Both the position numbers and the translations under genes were made by a program. From positions 17,644-81,643 of the forward strand of contig JAEULH010000084.1 in assembly GCA_016793925.1 (NCBI GenBank): a stretch of 64,000 bases of DNA. Reading direction: 5' to 3'. Every line of letters begins with the position of its first letter. Position 1 is the first letter of the stretch. Source of the stretch: Rhodospirillales bacterium. Lineage in GTDB: Bacteria > Pseudomonadota > Alphaproteobacteria > Rhodospirillales > Defluviicoccaceae. Of the stretch, positions 44,066-52,952 are shown piece after piece. Under the pieces are notes generated by a model that did no database searches, was not told the DNA's origin, and worked only from the letters and a program-made list of their open reading frames with translations.

Positions 44066-44113
44066 GACGGCCTCGGCGAGGGCCGAAGCAGGGTCGAAAG
44101 TGGGGCAGGGGAC

Positions 44114-44920
44114 TTGAGCAGCGACGACGAGGTCGAAACCGCGAGCATGCCGCTGCTCGATCACCTGATCGAGTTGCGCCGGCGGCTGATCTACTGCCTC
44201 CTCGGGCTGATCGCGCTGTTCTTCATCTGCTACGCCTTCGCCCCGCAGATCTACGGCTTTCTCGTCCAGCCGTTGGCAGACATCCTCGCCGAAAAGGGCG
44301 GCGGCGAGCGGCGGATGATCTATACCGCGCTGCAGGAAGCCTTCTTCACCTACGTCAAGGTCGCGTTCTTTGCCGCGCTGTTCCTCGGCTTCCCGCTCAT
44401 CGCCGTGCAGGTCTATCGGTTCGTCGCGCCCGGGCTCTACCGCCACGAGCGGCGCGCCTTCGTCCCGTTTCTGATCGCCACCCCCGTGTTGTTTTTCGTC
44501 GGCGGGGCGATGGCATATTATGTCGTCTTTCCACTGGCTTGGCGTTTTTTCCTGGGCTTCGAGATGAGCGGCGCCGACGGCGGTCTGCCGATCCGGCTCG
44601 AGGCGAAGGTGGCCGAGTACCTCTCGCTCGTCATGCAACTCATCTTCGCCTTCGGCCTGATCTTCGAGATGCCGGTCGTCATGACCCTGCTCGCCCGGGC
44701 CAACATCATCTCCGCGGCGGCGATGCGGGCGAAGCGCAAGTACGCGATCGTGCTGGCCTTTATCGCAGCGGCGGTTTTGACCCCGCCCGACGTCATCAGC
44801 CAGGTCGCGCTCGCCCTCCCCGCGATCCTCCTCTACGAGCTGTCGATTCTCGCCGTGCGCCTGGTCGAGAGACAGGCCGAGCGCGCGGCGCGGGAGGCGA
44901 CCAAGAACGCGGCTCCGTGA
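44114..44920 (+). CDS. tatC: Sec-independent protein translocase subunit TatC
   Basis: A 268-residue six-helix membrane protein, the twin-arginine signal receptor. The cytosolic N-terminus reads MPLLDHLIELRRRLIYCLLG, LQEAFFTYVKVAFFAALFLGFPLIAVQVYRFVAPGLYRHERR carries the family glutamate-helix region, and YLSLVMQLIFAFGLIFEMPVVM and LTPPDVISQVALALPAILLYE complete the signature. The start used is TTG 44114, with GGGGCAGGGG upstream; an ATG eleven codons later (MPLLDH) is possible but leaves no room for the usual N-terminal residues. Only small gaps (33 and 48 bp) separate tatA, tatB and tatC. Confidence 0.96.
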   Translation: MSSDDEVETASMPLLDHLIELRRRLIYCLLGLIALFFICYAFAPQIYGFLVQPLADILAEKGGGERRMIYTALQEAFFTYVKVAFFAALFLGFPLIAVQVYRFVAPGLYRHERRAFVPFLIATPVLFFVGGAMAYYVVFPLAWRFFLGFEMSGADGGLPIRLEAKVAEYLSLVMQLIFAFGLIFEMPVVMTLLARANIISAAAMRAKRKYAIVLAFIAAAVLTPPDVISQVALALPAILLYELSILAVRLVERQAERAAREATKNAAP

Positions 44921-44972
44921 GGGCATGGCAGCGGCAAAGACGCGCGCGCCGACCCGGGCCGCGGTGCTGTTC

Positions 44973-45001
44973 TTGACCGGACCGGCGCCATCGGCTAACC
45001 C
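44973..45001 (+). promoter_or_regulatory. Candidate serS promoter
   Basis: TTGACC at 44973-44978 is a five-of-six -35 match, and TAACCC at 44996-45001 sits 17 bases further but matches the -10 poorly. The 117-bp gap between tatC and serS is the longest in this run, which supports a separate promoter. Confidence 0.35.
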
Positions 45002-45037
45002 CCCAATGACCCATGCCCCTTTCGCGTGCAATACCGT

Positions 45038-46327
45038 ATGCATGACATCAAGTGGATCCGCGACAACGCGCAAGCCTTCGACGGCGGTCTGGCCCGCCGT
45101 GGGATGGCCCCGGTAACACCGGCGCTGTTTGCGCTCGACGCCCGCCGGCGCGAGGCCCTGGCGGCGGCCCAGGCCATCCAAACCGAGCGCAAGACGCTTT
45201 CGCGCGAGATCGGTCAGCAGAAGGCGCGCGGCGAGGACGCGACGGCGCTTCTCGACCGGGTCGCGCTCAGCAAGCAGGAGCAGGCGGCTGCGGAGGCCGG
45301 GGCGCGCGCGGCCGAAGCCGAGCTCGAGGCGGCGCTGGCCGCGTTGCCGAACCTTCCCGCCGACGATGTCCCCGAGGGCGCCGACGAGACCGCCAACGTC
45401 GAGATTCGCCGCTGGGGCGCGCCGCGCCGGCTGGATTTTCCGGCGCAGGAGCATTTCGATCTGGGCCCCGCGCTGGGGCTGATGGATTTCGACCGGGCGG
45501 CAAAGGTCGCCGGCGCGCGGTTCGTGGTCCTGTCCGGTCCGTTGGCGCGGCTGGAGCGGGCGCTGGCATCATTCATGCTCGACCTGCACACGCAGGAGTT
45601 CGGCTACACCGAGATCAGCCCGCCGGCGCTGGTCCGCGACGAGGCCGTCTTCGGCACGGGCCAGTTGCCCAAGTTCGGCGAGGACCTGTTCCGGACGACG
45701 GACGGTCGCTGGCTGATCCCGACCGCGGAGGTGCCGCTGACCAACCTCGTCTCGGGCGAGATCCTCGACGAAGAGCGCTTGCCGCTTCGTTTCGCCGCGA
45801 TGACCTGGTGCTTTCGCGCCGAGGCCGGGGCCGCCGGCAAGGATACGCGCGGGATGATCCGCCAGCACCAGTTCACCAAGGTCGAGATGGTCAGCATTAC
45901 CGGGCCGGAAGGCTCGGACGCGGAGCACGAGCGGATGACCGGCTGCGCCGAGGCCGTGCTGCAGCGGTTGGACCTGCCCTACAGGGTGGTCGTGCTGTCC
46001 ACCGGCGACATGGGCTTCTCCGCGCGCAAGACCTACGACATCGAGGTCTGGCTGCCGGGGCAGGGACGCTACCGCGAGATTTCGAGCTGTTCGAATTGCG
46101 GGGATTTCCAGGCGCGGCGGATGAAGGCCCGCTGCCGTCGCCGCGGCGAGAAGGCGACGCGCTTCGTCCACACCCTCAACGGCTCCGGACTTGCCGTCGG
46201 CCGAACGCTGATCGCCATCATCGAGAACTACCAGGAGGCGGACGGCTCGATCACCGTTCCCGTTGCCCTGCGACCCTACATGAACGGCCTTGAGGCGATC
46301 CGCGCCGATGTCTCGCCCAGCGCTTGA
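45038..46327 (+). CDS. serS: Seryl-tRNA synthetase
   Basis: A 429-residue class II synthetase for tRNA-Ser (and tRNA-Sec where present). The N-terminal coiled-coil arm spans about residues 30-105, and the catalytic domain has the class II motifs: [38 protein letters not shown], and [35 protein letters not shown] is SerRS-specific. I choose ATG 45038 ([10 protein letters not shown], the family start) over the GTG at 45026. surE begins 20 bases before its stop. Confidence 0.97.
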   Translation: MHDIKWIRDNAQAFDGGLARRGMAPVTPALFALDARRREALAAAQAIQTERKTLSREIGQQKARGEDATALLDRVALSKQEQAAAEAGARAAEAELEAALAALPNLPADDVPEGADETANVEIRRWGAPRRLDFPAQEHFDLGPALGLMDFDRAAKVAGARFVVLSGPLARLERALASFMLDLHTQEFGYTEISPPALVRDEAVFGTGQLPKFGEDLFRTTDGRWLIPTAEVPLTNLVSGEILDEERLPLRFAAMTWCFRAEAGAAGKDTRGMIRQHQFTKVEMVSITGPEGSDAEHERMTGCAEAVLQRLDLPYRVVVLSTGDMGFSARKTYDIEVWLPGQGRYREISSCSNCGDFQARRMKARCRRRGEKATRFVHTLNGSGLAVGRTLIAIIENYQEADGSITVPVALRPYMNGLEAIRADVSPSA

Positions 46328-47090
46328 TCTCGCCTCGGCGCGGGTTCTCCTCGCCAACGACGACGGCATTCAGGCCCCGGGACTGAGATTGTTGGAGCGG
46401 ATCGTCCGCCGTCTCGCCCGCGAGGTCTGGGTGGTGGCGCCGGAGAGCGAGCAAAGCGCGGCCAGCCACTCGCTGACCATGCGCCGGCCGCTCTACGTCC
46501 GCAGGGTCGGTCGGCGGCGCTACGCGGTCGATGGCACGCCGACGGACTGCATCCTGCTCGCGGTCCACCAGGTCATGCGGCGCCACCCGCCCGACCTGAT
46601 CCTCTCCGGCATCAATCGCGGCGGCAATCTGGGCGAGGACGCGACCTATTCGGGTACGGTCGCGGCCGCGCGCGAGGGGACCATGCTCGGTTTTCCATCC
46701 GTCGCCCTGAGCCAGGTCTATGACGACGGCGCCGGTGTGTCGTGGGAGACCGCCGAGCGCTGGACGCCGGAGGTCCTGCAGAAGCTGGCGGGCGCGAGTT
46801 GGCCGCCGGCGGTGCTGATCAACGTCAACTTTCCGGCGACGCCGGCCGCCGATGTCAGCGGCATCGAGGTGACCCGCCACGGCCGGCGCAAAATCGGCGG
46901 CTCGATGGTCGAGGGCGTCGATCCCCGGGGCGAGCGCTACTTCTGGATCGGCGGCGGCCGGCGCGAGGATCGCGGCCGCGAGGGCTCCGACCTGGAGGCG
47001 GTTCATCGCGGCGCCGTCTCGGTATCGCCGCTTGCCCTTGAGCTCACCCACGAGCCGACGGTCGCAGCGCTCAGGGCGGCCTTCTCGTGA
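46308..47090 (+). CDS. surE: 5'-nucleotidase SurE
   Basis: A 260-residue metal-dependent survival phosphatase that hydrolyses nucleoside monophosphates. The metal-site motif [15 protein letters not shown] is near the N-terminus, followed by [55 protein letters not shown] and INVNFP, all family markers. The ATG at 46308 overlaps serS by 20 bases; an upstream TTG at 46290 is less likely. It is coupled to pcm by a GTGA overlap, the common surE-pcm pairing. Confidence 0.95.
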   Translation: MSRPALDLASARVLLANDDGIQAPGLRLLERIVRRLAREVWVVAPESEQSAASHSLTMRRPLYVRRVGRRRYAVDGTPTDCILLAVHQVMRRHPPDLILSGINRGGNLGEDATYSGTVAAAREGTMLGFPSVALSQVYDDGAGVSWETAERWTPEVLQKLAGASWPPAVLINVNFPATPAADVSGIEVTRHGRRKIGGSMVEGVDPRGERYFWIGGGRREDRGREGSDLEAVHRGAVSVSPLALELTHEPTVAALRAAFS

Positions 47091-47725
47091 GCTCCGACTC
47101 GCGCAAGATCCGGCTGATCATGGAGCTGCGCCGCAGCGGGATCAGCGACACGCGCGTTTGCGCCGCCATCGAGCGGATCCCGCGCGAGCGGTTCGTGCCC
47201 GAGACGCTGCGCCATCAGGCCTACGAGAACATCCCGCTGGCCATCGGCTGCGAGCAGACGATGAGCGCGCCGATCGTCGTCGGCCGCATGACACAGGCCC
47301 TCGAGCTGGACGAACGGATGAAGGTGCTGGAGGTCGGCACCGGCTCCGGCTACCAGGCAGCGGTGCTCGCGCGGCTGTGCCGGCGGGTCTATACCATCGA
47401 GCGTCACCGCGACCTGCTCGCCGACGCCGAAGCGGCGTTCAAGGCGCTGCTCATCGACAATATCACGACCAGGAGCGGGGACGGCACCCTCGGCTGGCCC
47501 GAACAGGCGCCATTCGAGCGAATCATCGTCACCGCTGCCGCCGCCGACGTTCCGCCGATTCTCGCCGAACAGCTTGCAGAGGGCGGCGTCATGGTCGTTC
47601 CGGTGGATCATGGCCGCGGCGAATCGCGGCTGCTCCGGGTGCGGCGCGGCGCCGAGGGACTGGAGACGGAAGATCTGGGCGAGATTCGCTTCGTCCCGCT
47701 GATCGCGGCGCGCGGCGGCGGATAG
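47087..47725 (+). CDS. pcm: Protein-L-isoaspartate O-methyltransferase
   Basis: A 212-residue PCMT that methylates isoaspartyl residues to repair aged proteins. RKIRLIMELRRSGISDTRVCAAIERIPRERFVP, ENIPLAIGCEQTMSAPIVVGRMTQAL, VLEVGTGSGYQAAVLA (SAM site) and VPVDHGRGESRLLRV are typical. The start is a GTG overlapping the surE stop. A more divergent PCMT homologue lies at 55443-56111. Confidence 0.95.
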   Translation: MSSDSRKIRLIMELRRSGISDTRVCAAIERIPRERFVPETLRHQAYENIPLAIGCEQTMSAPIVVGRMTQALELDERMKVLEVGTGSGYQAAVLARLCRRVYTIERHRDLLADAEAAFKALLIDNITTRSGDGTLGWPEQAPFERIIVTAAAADVPPILAEQLAEGGVMVVPVDHGRGESRLLRVRRGAEGLETEDLGEIRFVPLIAARGGG

Positions 47726-47785
47726 GTCTCACCTCCGCGCCGGGCTGGCGTTGAAGCGCAAGGGGCGCTCACGCATACTCCGGCC

Positions 47786-48730
47786 ATGACATCAGGGACC
47801 AGGTTCGTGCGCCGCCTCCTTTCGGTCGGCGCGACGTTTGTCGTGCTCGCATCGAGCGCGTGTGCCTACATGGAGTTCTCGCCGACACCGGCGGCGAGCA
47901 GGAAGACGCTGGCGAGCGCTGTGGTAACCCCGAACCCGCCGCGTCCGTACCGGACAGGTGCGCAGGCGACGGACGACGCCGTCACCCAGGCTCCGCTTGA
48001 CGATTTCGACGCAGAGCAGGGCAAGGCCGGCGACGCGGGGGCGATGGCGGCCCGCATCCACACCGTGCAGAGCGGCGAGACCCTCTACGGGATCTCGCGC
48101 GCCTACGGGGTCGGCGTCTACGACCTCGCACAGTACAACGGCCTCGCGGCGCCCTATGCGATCCACGAGGGTCAGCGGTTGTCGATTCCCCGCGACGGCT
48201 CACCGCCCGCTCGATCGGCGGGGGCGTCGGACACGCAGGAAACCGGCGCGGGGCGGCCGCCGTACCCGAGCGACGTCGAGGAAGCACCGCTGGTCGCGAG
48301 CCTGCCGGCGGCGGCGGAGCCGCTTCCGACCGCGCCGCGGCGCAGCGGCGCCGGCTTCATCTGGCCCGCCGAGGGCAAGATCCTGTCAGACTTCGGCCCC
48401 AAGGCCCGTGGCCTGCGGAACGACGGGATCAACATCGCCGTCCGCCGCGGCGCGCCGGTGCGCGCCATCGACAACGGTGTCGTCGCCTACGCCGGAAACG
48501 AGTTGCGCGGCTTCGGCAACATGGTCCTGATCAAGCACGCCGGCGGCTGGATCAGCACCTATGCCCACAACGAGAGGCTTCTCGTCGCTCGCGGCGATCG
48601 CGTAAGCCGGGGCCAGATGATCGCGCGGGCCGGCGATACCGGGCGAGCCGATACGCCGCAGCTCCATTTCGAACTGCGCAAGGGCCTGACGCCGGTCGAT
48701 CCGCTCGCCTATCTGCCGCCGCAGCGCTAG
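47786..48730 (+). CDS. nlpD: NlpD-like LysM/M23 lipoprotein
   Basis: A 314-residue predicted lipoprotein (signal LSVGATFVVLASSAC, imperfect lipobox). A LysM domain lies at about 91-137 (IHTVQSGETLYGISRAYGVGVYDLAQYN), then a linker, and a C-terminal M23/LytM domain from about 195 (FIWPAEGKILSDFGPKARGLRNDGINIAV to PQLHFELRKG). The first zinc-ligand motif HxGxD is replaced by NDGINI, so the enzyme is degenerate, as in NlpD/EnvC, which activate septal amidases instead of cutting glycan. It follows pcm, as is common. Confidence 0.9.
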   Translation: MTSGTRFVRRLLSVGATFVVLASSACAYMEFSPTPAASRKTLASAVVTPNPPRPYRTGAQATDDAVTQAPLDDFDAEQGKAGDAGAMAARIHTVQSGETLYGISRAYGVGVYDLAQYNGLAAPYAIHEGQRLSIPRDGSPPARSAGASDTQETGAGRPPYPSDVEEAPLVASLPAAAEPLPTAPRRSGAGFIWPAEGKILSDFGPKARGLRNDGINIAVRRGAPVRAIDNGVVAYAGNELRGFGNMVLIKHAGGWISTYAHNERLLVARGDRVSRGQMIARAGDTGRADTPQLHFELRKGLTPVDPLAYLPPQR

Positions 48731-48731
48731 A

Positions 48732-50171
48732 TCACGATCGGCTTTCGGCGGTGGCGGAGAGGGGGTTGCGCAGGATCATCGAGGCCAGATGCGGCGCCTT
48801 GATGATCAGATAGACCGAGCCGATGGAGGTCGCGACCGGCGACATGACGCCGAGCAGGGCGCCGCGCATGAGGATGATGGTAAAGCCGCAGATCAGCGCC
48901 ACGAGTACCCGGTAGAGGGTCACGCCGCCGATGTCGTTCACCGCGGTGAAAAGGTAATCGAGGCGGCGGTAGGCGTAGCCGAGCGCCATCGCGCCCAGGA
49001 TGACGGCGAAAAACGAACCGTCGATGTAGAGCTCCGAAATGATCGGCGACGACAGGTTGTTGAACTTGAAGCCGAGAGCGGCGCTGGTCATGTTGCCGGT
49101 CGCCAGCGACTTGCCGGACCAGATGCTGCGCGGGACGAAATAGAGCACGGCGGACAGGATCTGCCGACCGTACGTGTGGCCGAAGCGGTCGACGTAGACG
49201 AGGGTGTTCATCGTCGTCTGGAAGCCGTCGAGGTCGCCGTGGGTCATGTACTCTTCGATGGGCGGAACCTGGATGTCGAAATTGAACCCTTCCTGGCGGT
49301 TGATCTGTTGCGACATCGGAAAAATCGTGAAGGTGCCGATCACGAATACGGCGAGGAGAAAAAGGCGGCGGCCGGCGCTGCGGAAACTGACGTACATCAG
49401 GCCGAGCGTGATCATCATGCCGAACAACCAGAAGCGCGACTGCGCGCCGGGAAAGTTGACGATTGCCTGCAACGGCAGGAGGAGGATCATGATCGGGACG
49501 AACACGCCGTAACGGATGATCCCGCCGCTCCGTCCTGGACGGGTCAAGGCATACAGGATCAGGACAAAGCCGACGAAGACGATGGCGCGGGGCAGGAAGA
49601 CGAGCAGGCCCATGCTCGTCTGGTCCAGGTTGTTGAAGACAGCGTCGCTGATGGTGCCGCGAGACTGCAGCAGGGCGGCAGCGCCGAACATCCGGACCGG
49701 GATCAGTCCCACGAACAGGGCGATGCCGGCGAAAGCGACCAGGTACACCGTGCGACCGAGACGCTCGCTGGCGGCGATCGTCTCCAACGCTTTCGCATGA
49801 TGCCGCTCCGGGGCGAGCGCCTGACCGGCCGCGAAAAATAAAAGGAAAAGAAGGGTGAGGAACGCCGCCTCAGCCGTCGTCGCACTGTCGTAGGTCAACA
49901 GACGCCAGAAATAGGTGTCGAAGCCGGCCTGGAACAACGCTGGGATAATGTTGAAAAGCAAAAAATAGATAAGCACCAGCATCGTCGAAACGCAGGCGAA
50001 GCGGCTGAGCGCGCTGTGCATCAACATGGTCGTGCAGACGAGCACGCAAACCAGAAGAATGAACAGCGCGGCCTGGTTGTGCACCGGGCGCGATAAAATG
50101 ATAGCGGCAAACAGCGCCGTTACGAGCGCCGCGACACCGACGGCGATGAAGAGATTTCGGCTGAAGGTCAT
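48732..50171 (-). CDS. Wzy-like O-antigen/oligosaccharide repeat-unit polymerase
   Basis: A 479-residue protein with about twelve hydrophobic segments and a large loop (about 280-370). GHTYGRQILSAVLYFVPRSIWSGKSLATG followed by FNNLSSPIISELYIDGSFFAVILGAMALGYAYRRLD matches the Wzy-type O-antigen polymerase pattern (P-R-S-I-W-x-G-K and a conserved S-x-x-x-E-L-Y). Such proteins join repeat units on the periplasmic side of the inner membrane. No other polysaccharide gene is nearby, so it is an orphan and its polymer is unknown. The stop lies next to that of nlpD. Codon use looks like its neighbours, but the upstream gap is AT-richer. Confidence 0.72.
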   Translation of the reverse strand: MTFSRNLFIAVGVAALVTALFAAIILSRPVHNQAALFILLVCVLVCTTMLMHSALSRFACVSTMLVLIYFLLFNIIPALFQAGFDTYFWRLLTYDSATTAEAAFLTLLFLLFFAAGQALAPERHHAKALETIAASERLGRTVYLVAFAGIALFVGLIPVRMFGAAALLQSRGTISDAVFNNLDQTSMGLLVFLPRAIVFVGFVLILYALTRPGRSGGIIRYGVFVPIMILLLPLQAIVNFPGAQSRFWLFGMMITLGLMYVSFRSAGRRLFLLAVFVIGTFTIFPMSQQINRQEGFNFDIQVPPIEEYMTHGDLDGFQTTMNTLVYVDRFGHTYGRQILSAVLYFVPRSIWSGKSLATGNMTSAALGFKFNNLSSPIISELYIDGSFFAVILGAMALGYAYRRLDYLFTAVNDIGGVTLYRVLVALICGFTIILMRGALLGVMSPVATSIGSVYLIIKAPHLASMILRNPLSATAESRS

Positions 50172-50370
50172 GCATCGCCATCCGGCGTTAACTGGCAGCG
50201 GTGGGACGCGGTTCGAGCGACCGCGAAGAATGGCTGCGACAAGGTCCGCACCGTCGACCGCGGCCCTGTTGTACCCGAAAACCGCAGGAGCGGCAATGAC
50301 GGCGGCGACTTGGCGTTGCTACGCCGCCGTGTGAGGCGCTACTCGCCGATTGCAAAAGCCGCACCGAAAC
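50172..50370. other. Gap upstream of the CRP-type site
   Basis: This is the first half of the 400-bp gap between the divergent Wzy-like and lipoprotein genes. I see no gene in it. It should hold the promoter for the leftward Wzy-like gene, but no convincing -35/-10 pair stands out. Confidence 0.3.
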
Positions 50371-50386
50371 TGTGATCGGGATCACA
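50371..50386 (+). promoter_or_regulatory. CRP/FNR-family binding site
   Basis: TGTGATCGGGATCACA has the half sites TGTGA and TCACA at exactly N6 spacing, the consensus of CRP-type regulators; the perfect arms extend to TGTGATC/GATCACA. Its centre (50378.5) would lie at -41.5 from a start at 50420 set by the TATGTT below, the class II activator position. An FNR-type site would need TTGAT half sites, so CRP fits better. Confidence 0.7.
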
Positions 50387-50407
50387 TTGCAGTTCCCCAT
50401 TTGAGTC

Positions 50408-50413
50408 TATGTT
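50408..50413 (+). promoter_or_regulatory. Candidate -10 of the CRP-linked promoter
   Basis: TATGTT matches the -10 consensus at four of six positions, and no strong -35 is present, as expected if an activator replaces it. A start at 50420 gives a leader of about 150 bases before the lipoprotein ATG. The TTGAGT at 50401 is an alternative -35 for a start further down, but its -10 would be weaker. Confidence 0.45.
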
Positions 50414-50571
50414 TCTAACCTGATTAACAGATGCGCGAACAGCATCAAAGACCGCGCTGGCATTGCCAAAGTCATATCGGAAAGCATCTGCCGCGAAGAA
50501 TGAACAGCAAGGCCGCTTTGCTGCGATCGCTCAAGATGGATAAATGGCGGGACGCTTCACGGGAGGTAAAC

Positions 50572-51393
50572 ATGGACATCCCGACACCACGCGCCAATCC
50601 GGCTCGCGCTTGGCGCACTGTTTCCCCGGCGTGGCCGAAGATCATGCCTTCGCCGGCGCAGCCGCGCTTCAGAAGCCTTCTCTTCGGCGCGATCATCGTC
50701 GCCGGCGGAGGCTGCGCGATGAGCGAGGTCAAGCCGGGCGGTGATCAGGTTGCAGCCGCTGAACCGGGCTTGCACACATGCCCGCGATCGCGTGGCGCTC
50801 TTGTCGTTGTCGAGGGCGACAAACTCGCCCTGCAGCAGCAGGGTCTGCCCTCGGTCGAGCCGCTGATCAGCGTCCTTGCGCAAAAATCCAACTGCTTCCG
50901 CGTCGCCAAGAGAGACAAGGCCTTCCAGGAGGTGGCGGATCGCGAACGGGGGCTCCGCAGAGGTCCGACAGCGGGAACGGTTGCGGCGGACTATGCCTTG
51001 ATGACGACGGTCCTGTTCGCCGAGAAGACGGGGGGGCAGAATTGGGGTTCGGTGATCGGCGGCATCGGCGGCGCCCAAGGCGCAAAGCTTTTCCCGAAGT
51101 GGAACGGCCTAGTCAACCAGAACGTCGACTCGGCCGTGGAGGTGAACGAGGCCACGGTCGTGCTCAGTCTCGTCGACAACGGCAGCGGCCTGGAAGTCGG
51201 CGCTGCGGAAGGATCGGCGAGCGCGCGAGACACTCGCTTGGACGGCGCCGCATCGGCCTTCTGGAAACAGAACACGGGCACCGGCAAGGCCAACGTGTAC
51301 GCCAAGACGCCGCAGGGAAGGCTGGTCGCAGCGGCGCTGGCGGACGGCTTCAACAAGCTCGTCGCCGGCCTGGATACGCAGGCCTCGTACTAG
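50572..51393 (+). CDS. CsgG-like lipoprotein
   Basis: A 273-residue predicted lipoprotein. A hydrophobic stretch SLLFGAIIVAGGGCAMS puts a lipid-type cysteine near residue 46 if translation starts at 50572 (GGGAGG at 50561-50566, ideal spacing). A shorter start at ATG 50644 gives a more normal signal of about 22 residues, but its ribosome site is weak. The rest (VVEGDKLALQQQGLPSVEPLISVLAQKSNCFRVAKRDKAFQEVADRERG, ADYALMTTVLFAEKTG, TVVLSLVDNGSG, LADGFNKLV) resembles CsgG/curli-transport-type proteins only weakly. Function is unknown. It is probably controlled by the CRP-type site upstream. It converges on the ThsA gene. Confidence 0.7.
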   Translation: MDIPTPRANPARAWRTVSPAWPKIMPSPAQPRFRSLLFGAIIVAGGGCAMSEVKPGGDQVAAAEPGLHTCPRSRGALVVVEGDKLALQQQGLPSVEPLISVLAQKSNCFRVAKRDKAFQEVADRERGLRRGPTAGTVAADYALMTTVLFAEKTGGQNWGSVIGGIGGAQGAKLFPKWNGLVNQNVDSAVEVNEATVVLSLVDNGSGLEVGAAEGSASARDTRLDGAASAFWKQNTGTGKANVYAKTPQGRLVAAALADGFNKLVAGLDTQASY

Positions 51394-51413
51394 CCGGAGC
51401 CTTGGCGCACGCT

Positions 51414-51439
51414 CGGCGCCGCCGGGACGGGCGGCGCCG
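51414..51439. terminator. GC-rich hairpin between convergent lipoprotein and thsA genes
   Basis: CGGCGCCGCC (51414-51423) and GGCGGCGCCG (51430-51439) pair perfectly over ten bases with a six-base loop, in the 57-bp gap between two convergent stops. No U-tract is present on either strand; a bidirectional terminator is likely only by position. Confidence 0.45.
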
Positions 51440-51450
51440 ACGCGGGCCCT

Positions 51451-52896
51451 TCAGCTCTTTGCCCAGAGTTCGAGCACGGCGACGATGGCATCGACCAGCG
51501 CCTTCACCTCCGCCGCCGGGTCGCCGAGAATGTCGAGCAGCGGTTTGAACTTGTCGGTGTCCTTGGGGTAGTAGGTCGCCAGGTCCGCCATCACCTTGTC
51601 CCACAGCTGCTTGGCCATGAAACCTGTCGCGCCGACGGGGATCAACGCCAGGCCCTTTTCCCTGGCAAGCTCGAACTCCTGCTCCACCCCGTCGGACAGC
51701 ACGACCTGGCCGTCGCGCAGCTTGTTGCCGAAAAGAAAGACGGCCGCTCCGGAGTAGTCGGTCAGGTCGTCGCGGTAGCGTTTCAGCAGATCCGGCCATG
51801 ACATCTCGCCGACCGCGTCCTGCGGGAACGGGCGCAGGATAAGCTGATCGTCGGTCGTCGAACCTCTGGTCGCGTAGATGCGTTCCAGCGCGCCGCTGAT
51901 GATCGAGCTGCCGACGCCGTAACCGAAACCGGAGACGATCCGATAGCCCTTGCCGACGAGCGTCTTGCCGAGCCCTCGAATGAACCTCCGCGCCCGCTCG
52001 CTGGTCCAGTCGTTGCCCCACTCGTTCGCAGCCCCGGAGATGAGCACCGACCTGGACTTGTAGGCCCTTTCGACCCGACCGAGGACCTCGGTGATCTGAT
52101 CGTAACTTTCGAGGAGCAGGGTCTGAATGTTGAACCGCCGGAGATCTTCGATGAACAGGGCCTGCTGCCTGCTCCTGTAGGCGAGCGTGGCCGGGTCGGG
52201 ATAGTCGTTGTCGTCCAGGCGCTTCATGAAGCAGTAGTGCGTGCGCATGTTCTCGGCGTAGCTGGCGCGGATGCGGCTCAACACGTAATCGATGTTCGGG
52301 TCGGAAAAGCTGAAGCCGAGGAACAGGAAGGTCTTCGAGATCAGATCGCCGGTCAGCGCCGTGATGAAGGCTTGGCCGGTGAGGTGGTATCTCTCGTAAT
52401 CGTCCTTGATCAGGATCGTCTTGCCGGGGTCGGAGATGTCGCCGTGCATCTTGTAGACGACGGCGTCGCGTCGCGGCAGGGTCAGGGACAGGTGCCCGAT
52501 CGTGTATTTGACATCGGGCTTTTTGCCCGCCTCCTGGAGCGCGCGTTCGATGAGCTGGTCGTAATTCGTTGTCCAGAAGGTGAAAATCGGCAGACGCGCG
52601 AGGATCCGGTGGTTCGGCGTCACGTCTGCGTCCCGGGCGAACTCCTCGAGCAGAAGGCGACTGATATCGGATCGGTTGCCGAAGCGCTCGTTGCAATAGT
52701 ACTGGGCGAGGGCGACGAGGTCGCTCTCCTTCTCGATGTCCAGCCCGAGCTCGTCGGCGACCGACTTGAGCAGCATTCGCCAGTCGACGAAACCCGCAGG
52801 CCGCGATAGGCCGGCGCCGACGAAGACGGCGGCGTTCCCTTCTTCCACCTCCCGCGGGAAGGTGCGGAGGAAGGCGTCGATCTGAGTGTTGCTCAT
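51451..52896 (-). CDS. thsA: ThsA-like SIR2-SLOG NADase (Thoeris-type defence effector)
   Basis: A 481-residue protein with the architecture and length of Thoeris ThsA (about 476 residues). Residues 1-280 are a SIR2 NADase: VFVGAGLSRPAG, LVALAQYYCNERFGNRS, TNHRILARLP-like NHRILARLPIFTFWTTNYDQLIE with N111, and YKMHGDIS with H151, matching the paired catalytic Asn and His of ThsA. Residues 283-475 are a SLOG (STALD-type) sensor: IVSGFGYGVGSSIISGALE, LILRPFPQD, VFLFGNK and VVLSDGVEQEFELA line the expected ligand pocket. In known systems ThsB (TIR) makes a cyclic ADP-ribose isomer that opens ThsA, which then drains NAD+ and stops phage. No thsB is visible in this window. The closest upstream gene (GGCT) is 56 bp away, same strand. 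Confidence 0.9.
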   Translation of the reverse strand: MSNTQIDAFLRTFPREVEEGNAAVFVGAGLSRPAGFVDWRMLLKSVADELGLDIEKESDLVALAQYYCNERFGNRSDISRLLLEEFARDADVTPNHRILARLPIFTFWTTNYDQLIERALQEAGKKPDVKYTIGHLSLTLPRRDAVVYKMHGDISDPGKTILIKDDYERYHLTGQAFITALTGDLISKTFLFLGFSFSDPNIDYVLSRIRASYAENMRTHYCFMKRLDDNDYPDPATLAYRSRQQALFIEDLRRFNIQTLLLESYDQITEVLGRVERAYKSRSVLISGAANEWGNDWTSERARRFIRGLGKTLVGKGYRIVSGFGYGVGSSIISGALERIYATRGSTTDDQLILRPFPQDAVGEMSWPDLLKRYRDDLTDYSGAAVFLFGNKLRDGQVVLSDGVEQEFELAREKGLALIPVGATGFMAKQLWDKVMADLATYYPKDTDKFKPLLDILGDPAAEVKALVDAIVAVLELWAKS

Positions 52897-52952
52897 CGCT
52901 GCTGCCCCCTAAGGCCCGTCGTGTCGAAGATCGGAGCCCCGGCCGACGGATC

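Noticed and set aside
42716..45454. A 912-codon open frame on the minus strand opposite scpB-tatABC
   Set aside because: It is antisense to well-recognised genes, has no domain resemblance, and such long open frames are expected opposite GC-rich coding sequence.
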